From a bacterium ADurb.Bin157 (lineage in GTDB: Bacteria > Muiribacteriota > Ozemobacteria > Ozemobacterales > Ozemobacteraceae), in NCBI GenBank assembly GCA_002070375.1, contig MWDD01000005.1, positions 1 to 64,000 of the forward strand: 64,000 nucleotides of DNA, given 5' to 3'. The translations under genes and the position numbers were made by a program. This document shows, piece after piece, positions 60,605 through 64,000 of the stretch. Position 1 is the stretch's first letter. Each line of letters begins with the position of its first letter. The notes under the pieces were generated by a model that was given only the letters and a program-made list of their open reading frames with translations, did not search any database and had not been told where the DNA came from.

Positions 60605-63043
60605 ATGATTTACACCGGTGCTTCAATACGCGAGTTACAGCTTGCGCGCGGCCTTATAACATTACGATGGACCTCTATTCCCTTGTTGTTTGGCTTTTCA
60701 CTATTTTGCCTTGATTTTTTAAACTTAAGCTTCAAGTTTGAGCCTATATACTTGCTTTGCTGCGCTTTGGCCATTTTCAACGTATACTTTACGGTTCATG
60801 TTTCTTTACTTTCTCGCCAAATGGCGCTTAATTCAGGCATGAGCTCGTTAAAAAGAGGTCTTGTCAGAATAGCTTTTGAACCTCTGTCTATAATAAGGAA
60901 AAAAGGAGTTTTAGGAATAATCGCTATACCGAGAACTGTCTTCAAACTTATTGTATGCATGTATCTTATGTTATTAGAAGCCATGAAAGATGTTCCGTTC
61001 AACCCATTTTCGATTAAGAATATAATCAAAACTCAAATAGTTGTTGATCTGGCCATAATACTGTTGTTGGTGCGTTTTACCGGCACAACCGAAAGCCCGG
61101 TATTGCTTCTTACCGCTGTTCCTGTTCTTGTAGCCGGCGCAATTTCAGGAGTTAAAACAGGATTTTTCTTTGCTTTTCTTACGACCTTCGCTTGGCTGAC
61201 AACAGGTTTTATGGTCAAGAATCAAATAATACCTCACATTAAGTTTTATTCACCTGTTTACGGCGACTTGAGCCAGTGCACCGAATGGATTTACGCCAAT
61301 TCTTCTGTTCTCTTCTTTACCCTTTGCTCTGTTGCGTTTTTGGGAAATAGGATAACAAACTATTTAAATCAGCGCATATCATCGCTTAATTCGCTATTGC
61401 TTGAAAGCAATACAAGAGCTTACGCTTCGAATTTTGCCTCTGAACAGCAAAAAGATGCCTGGTTGATTACAGACGAAAAAACCAATATCGAAAAAATAAA
61501 GATAGACAGCAGACACTTCTTTTCTCCGAGTGTTCTTGGCTTAAACCTTCGGGAAACATTTAACGAATTAGAGAGTAAACTCACTGATGTATTTATAAAG
61601 AATTTGATTGAAAACAGGCAAAGATGCCGAGTAGAGAAAGTAAAACTCCAAAGCCCCGAAGGCAAAAGTTATTTTTTCGATATTTGTCTGACTTCATTTA
61701 TCGACTGCGACGACAAAAATAAACTTTTGCTTTTTTTTGAAGACAATACTGTTGAAGAAAATTCAAAAACTAAAGTAATCGAACTTAAAAACGAAATTCA
61801 AGCTCTAAATGAAAAACTTGAAAATCTAAACAACGAAAATACAAAAAACAATAATTTGATTATAAACTTACAAGACACCATAAATTCTAGGATTGTAGAC
61901 ATGGAGTTATTAAATAAAAAAATAAGCGACTTAACACTTACCAGAATAGAAAACGAAAGAAATATTTCTGAACTTATATCCGAGTTAGCAGGCGTGAAAG
62001 CATCAAATGATGAAATGATAGCCACACTTGAATGCAAACAAATGCTTTTGAACGAGGCTGCAACCTTAATAGACTTTTGCGGTAATCTTACAGAGCTGAT
62101 AAAAAAAATAGAATCGAACACCAAAGAACTTTTCAGCCTGAAAAACTCGCATTTACACATTTTCACATCAGAAAATCTCGAAGAACGATACGAAGAAATA
62201 ATAACACTGGAACACTTTCAAACAACAACTTCAGCACTGACTAAGGCAGGCCCTTCCCTTTTAAATCCGGCTTTTAGCGAAGGAAGGCCCGTAATAATCA
62301 GCGCTGAAATAAAACCCGAAAAATCTGCCGCCCTTTCTTACAAAAACGGAGAGTTGGAAAAGCTGATAGCATATGTTCCGATAAGACACGACAACGAAAC
62401 TTTGGGAATGATGATATTAGAAAAGTTTGGCAACGAAAATAGGCCCGAAGTAATGATAGAAATGCTGAGTTATTATCTTAAATATGCTTCAACAGCGATA
62501 AAAAATGCGATATTGAACAGAAATGTTAAAAGGGAAAACTCAGTGTTGAACAAAGAGCTTGAAACCCTAAAAACAGAGATCTCAAGCTTCAAAAGAATAA
62601 TAGGCGCTAACGCAAAAAAACAAGATGAGTCTTATGAAATGATTCTTGAAGAATTCTCTAAGCTGATAAAAATTGAAGACGCAATTCTGATTAAACAAAA
62701 TCGTGACGAGTCAACTGAAATTGCCTGTCGGTTTAATAAACGCAGACTGCATATTTTAAATGAAACCGAGACAGAAATATTAAATCATTTTAAAGAAAAC
62801 CCGGACTGCAAAGCGACGTTTGAATTAAAAGACTACAGGGCTATCGGGCAAGCCTTCCCACTTGTGCACAACAAAAGAATGCTGGGAGCTTTAATTATAT
62901 ACTATAGCGACTCGATTGAGCCGCCTGATGAATTCTTGCTGGAATTCTGCGTTAACCTGTTAAAGTATAACTTCACCTTAAACATACTTAGCCAAGAAAA
63001 CGAAATTATGGAAAGCTTTTATGCTAAGACTGTAGCCGCATAG
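60605..63043 (+). CDS. Membrane protein with coiled coil and GAF-like domains, no output domain
   Basis: This is an 812-aa protein. Residues 1-270 contain about six or seven transmembrane segments. A PAS-like segment (about 290-380) follows, then a long heptad coiled coil (about 385-495; many Leu, Asn, Lys and Glu). Two GAF-like regions follow (about 500-640, ending in YVPIRHDNETLGMMILEKF, and 665-805, with FPLVHNKRMLGALIIYYS). No histidine kinase, GGDEF, HD-GYP or phosphatase motif is present. It looks like a sensor that signals by protein contact or a truncated regulator. The ATG at 60605 follows CGGAGA; the longer start at 60569 lies inside the terminator and is rejected. Confidence 0.68.
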   Translation: MIYTGASIRELQLARGLITLRWTSIPLLFGFSLFCLDFLNLSFKFEPIYLLCCALAIFNVYFTVHVSLLSRQMALNSGMSSLKRGLVRIAFEPLSIIRKKGVLGIIAIPRTVFKLIVCMYLMLLEAMKDVPFNPFSIKNIIKTQIVVDLAIILLLVRFTGTTESPVLLLTAVPVLVAGAISGVKTGFFFAFLTTFAWLTTGFMVKNQIIPHIKFYSPVYGDLSQCTEWIYANSSVLFFTLCSVAFLGNRITNYLNQRISSLNSLLLESNTRAYASNFASEQQKDAWLITDEKTNIEKIKIDSRHFFSPSVLGLNLRETFNELESKLTDVFIKNLIENRQRCRVEKVKLQSPEGKSYFFDICLTSFIDCDDKNKLLLFFEDNTVEENSKTKVIELKNEIQALNEKLENLNNENTKNNNLIINLQDTINSRIVDMELLNKKISDLTLTRIENERNISELISELAGVKASNDEMIATLECKQMLLNEAATLIDFCGNLTELIKKIESNTKELFSLKNSHLHIFTSENLEERYEEIITLEHFQTTTSALTKAGPSLLNPAFSEGRPVIISAEIKPEKSAALSYKNGELEKLIAYVPIRHDNETLGMMILEKFGNENRPEVMIEMLSYYLKYASTAIKNAILNRNVKRENSVLNKELETLKTEISSFKRIIGANAKKQDESYEMILEEFSKLIKIEDAILIKQNRDESTEIACRFNKRRLHILNETETEILNHFKENPDCKATFELKDYRAIGQAFPLVHNKRMLGALIIYYSDSIEPPDEFLLEFCVNLLKYNFTLNILSQENEIMESFYAKTVAA

Positions 63044-63079
63044 CACGCTTTAATAGCAATTTACCGAATATTAAAACAC

Positions 63080-63112
63080 AGAGCCGCACAAAAAGATGTG
63101 GCTCTTTTTTTT
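63080..63112 (+). terminator. Intrinsic terminator after the GAF-domain gene
   Basis: A 9-bp stem AGAGCCGCA/TGTGGCTCT (one G-U pair) with a 7-8 nt loop is followed by eight T. Confidence 0.88.
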
Positions 63113-63164
63113 GTTTGTGCTATACTTTTTGGAGTTTAGAATTTTGTTGTAAAAGGAGAAAGGA

Positions 63165-64000
63165 ATGAAACACAACGGAAAACGCGCATTTCTGTCAGGA
63201 AATGCCGCAATTGCCCGTGGGGCTTGGGAAGCCGGTATTAGATTTGCGTCAGCTTACCCCGGAACTCCGTCGACAGAAATACTTGAACACTGCGGTGAAT
63301 ACGCCGAAATAGATGCACAGTGGGCCGTCAATGAAAAAACCGCCATGGAAACCGTAATTGGCGCAGCTTATGGCGGAGCACGTTCTCTTTGTGCACAAAA
63401 GCATGTCGGTTTAAATGTGGCCGCCGACCCGTTTTTTACCGTATCTTATACCGGAGTAAATGCGGGACTTGTAATTGTTACCGCCGATGACCCCGGAATG
63501 CACAGCTCTCAAAACGAACAAGACAACAGAAATTACGCCATGATGGCCAAAATGCCTATGTTTGAACCTTCTGACTCTCAAGAAGCCAAAGATATGACAA
63601 TAGCAGCTATCGAAATTTCTGAAAAATATGACACCCCTGTAATAATAAGAACAACAACAAGAGTTTCTCACTCTGAGTCTATTGTTGAACTTTCAGAAAG
63701 AAAAGAAGCTCCTGAACGAGAATTTGTCAAAGACATGGCAAAATATTGCGTTCTTCCTAATAACGCGAGAAAACTTCACGTAAAAGTAGAAGCACGACAA
63801 AAAGCTTTGGCGGAACTTGGCTGTAAAATAGAATTTAACAGAATTGAAAAAACAAGCTCTAAAATCGGAATTATAACTTCAGGCATAAGCTATTGCCACG
63901 CTAAAGAAGTCTTTCCCGATGTATCTTATCTTAAGCTTGGGTTCTCCTATCCCTTCCCGACAGAACTCATCAAAAAATTCGCGTCGGAAGTTGAAACATT
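63165..64000 (+). CDS. iorA: Indolepyruvate:ferredoxin oxidoreductase, alpha subunit (5' part)
   Basis: The open frame runs off the window edge after 278 codons. It shows the IorA N-terminal pyrimidine-binding domain: FLSGNAAIARGAWEAG, SAYPGTPSTEI, NEKTAMETVIGAAYGG, QKHVGLNVAADP and the ADDPGMHSSQNEQDNR block. IorAB decarboxylates aryl pyruvates from aromatic amino acid breakdown, reducing ferredoxin, and is a marker of anaerobic amino-acid fermentation. AAGGAG stands upstream of the ATG. The C-terminal thiamine-diphosphate domain, the ferredoxin domain and iorB would lie beyond the window. Confidence 0.92.
   Translation, partial: MKHNGKRAFLSGNAAIARGAWEAGIRFASAYPGTPSTEILEHCGEYAEIDAQWAVNEKTAMETVIGAAYGGARSLCAQKHVGLNVAADPFFTVSYTGVNAGLVIVTADDPGMHSSQNEQDNRNYAMMAKMPMFEPSDSQEAKDMTIAAIEISEKYDTPVIIRTTTRVSHSESIVELSERKEAPEREFVKDMAKYCVLPNNARKLHVKVEARQKALAELGCKIEFNRIEKTSSKIGIITSGISYCHAKEVFPDVSYLKLGFSYPFPTELIKKFASEVET

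Overview
The window is 64 kb of bacterial chromosome, moderately AT-rich and densely packed with genes. The sequence points to an anaerobic or fermentative bacterium with a Gram-negative-type (diderm) envelope. Evidence for this is KdsA (Kdo for lipopolysaccharide), an SLBB polysaccharide-export protein with a signal peptide, a probable outer-membrane beta-barrel, meso-DAP-type MurE, a YgfK-type flavo-iron-sulfur protein and indolepyruvate:ferredoxin oxidoreductase. Several traits look Firmicutes-like: a mannose-family PTS with HPr Ser46, a HutP-type regulator, the gene order rnhB / FliK-like / FlhB-like, and a clostripain-family protease. Together with large HEAT-repeat proteins, this mix suggests an uncultured candidate phylum (Riflebacteria-like is my best guess, held with low confidence). 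I saw no phage, insertion sequence, CRISPR array or recognisable defence island.

Layout. (1) 0-1 kb: a nucleoside hydrolase on the minus strand. (2) 1.1-11.8 kb, plus: one apparent operon in which a glycogen-debranching enzyme precedes a complete F-type ATP synthase set (atpZ-like, atpI-like, atpB E F H A G D C), closed by a GH13-type glycosidase whose start overlaps atpC. The c subunit keeps the glutamine/glutamate/serine/tyrosine pattern of Na+-binding rings. (3) 11.8-23.1 kb, minus: ygfK, galE, kdsA, rnhB, a FliK-like gene, an FlhB C-terminal-like gene, a large SLBB export protein and an ATP-cone/P-loop kinase fusion, tightly spaced. (4) 23.2-24.5 kb, minus: rfbB and tRNA-Pro(CGG), each with a terminator. 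(5) 24.5-35.3 kb, plus: a DegT-family aminotransferase, an unrecognised membrane protein, recJ, a ComFB-like gene, a 1380-residue zinc-ribbon/acidic/HEAT protein and a phosphoglucomutase/phosphomannomutase. (6) 35.4-47.3 kb, minus: a roughly 12-kb gene run from a near-consensus promoter: hutP-like, PTS IIA, IIB, ABC ATPase, ABC solute-binding lipoprotein, PTS IIC, IID, HPr, enzyme I, murE, murF, mraY, ybaB. (7) 47.4-48.5 kb, plus: an outer-membrane-protein-like gene. (8) 48.5-54.7 kb, minus: from a perfect consensus promoter, a clostripain-family protease followed by ftsL, rsmH and a PASTA penicillin-binding protein. (9) 54.7-64 kb, plus: a small Tudor/CarD-like protein, a HEAT-TPR protein, a PepD-type dipeptidase, a secreted 5'-nucleotidase, a membrane GAF/coiled-coil protein and the 5' part of iorA.

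Functional themes. Storage or imported glucan is linked to energy coupling (debranching enzyme and GH13 around atp). Sugar uptake is linked to wall precursor synthesis (PTS/ABC block upstream of murE-murF-mraY). Division and wall genes (the usual dcw cluster) are split into two blocks, with the PTS/ABC genes and the outer-membrane-like gene in between. The least conventional unit is region 6, where ABC importer parts without permeases are interleaved with a complete mannose-type PTS behind a HutP-family protein.
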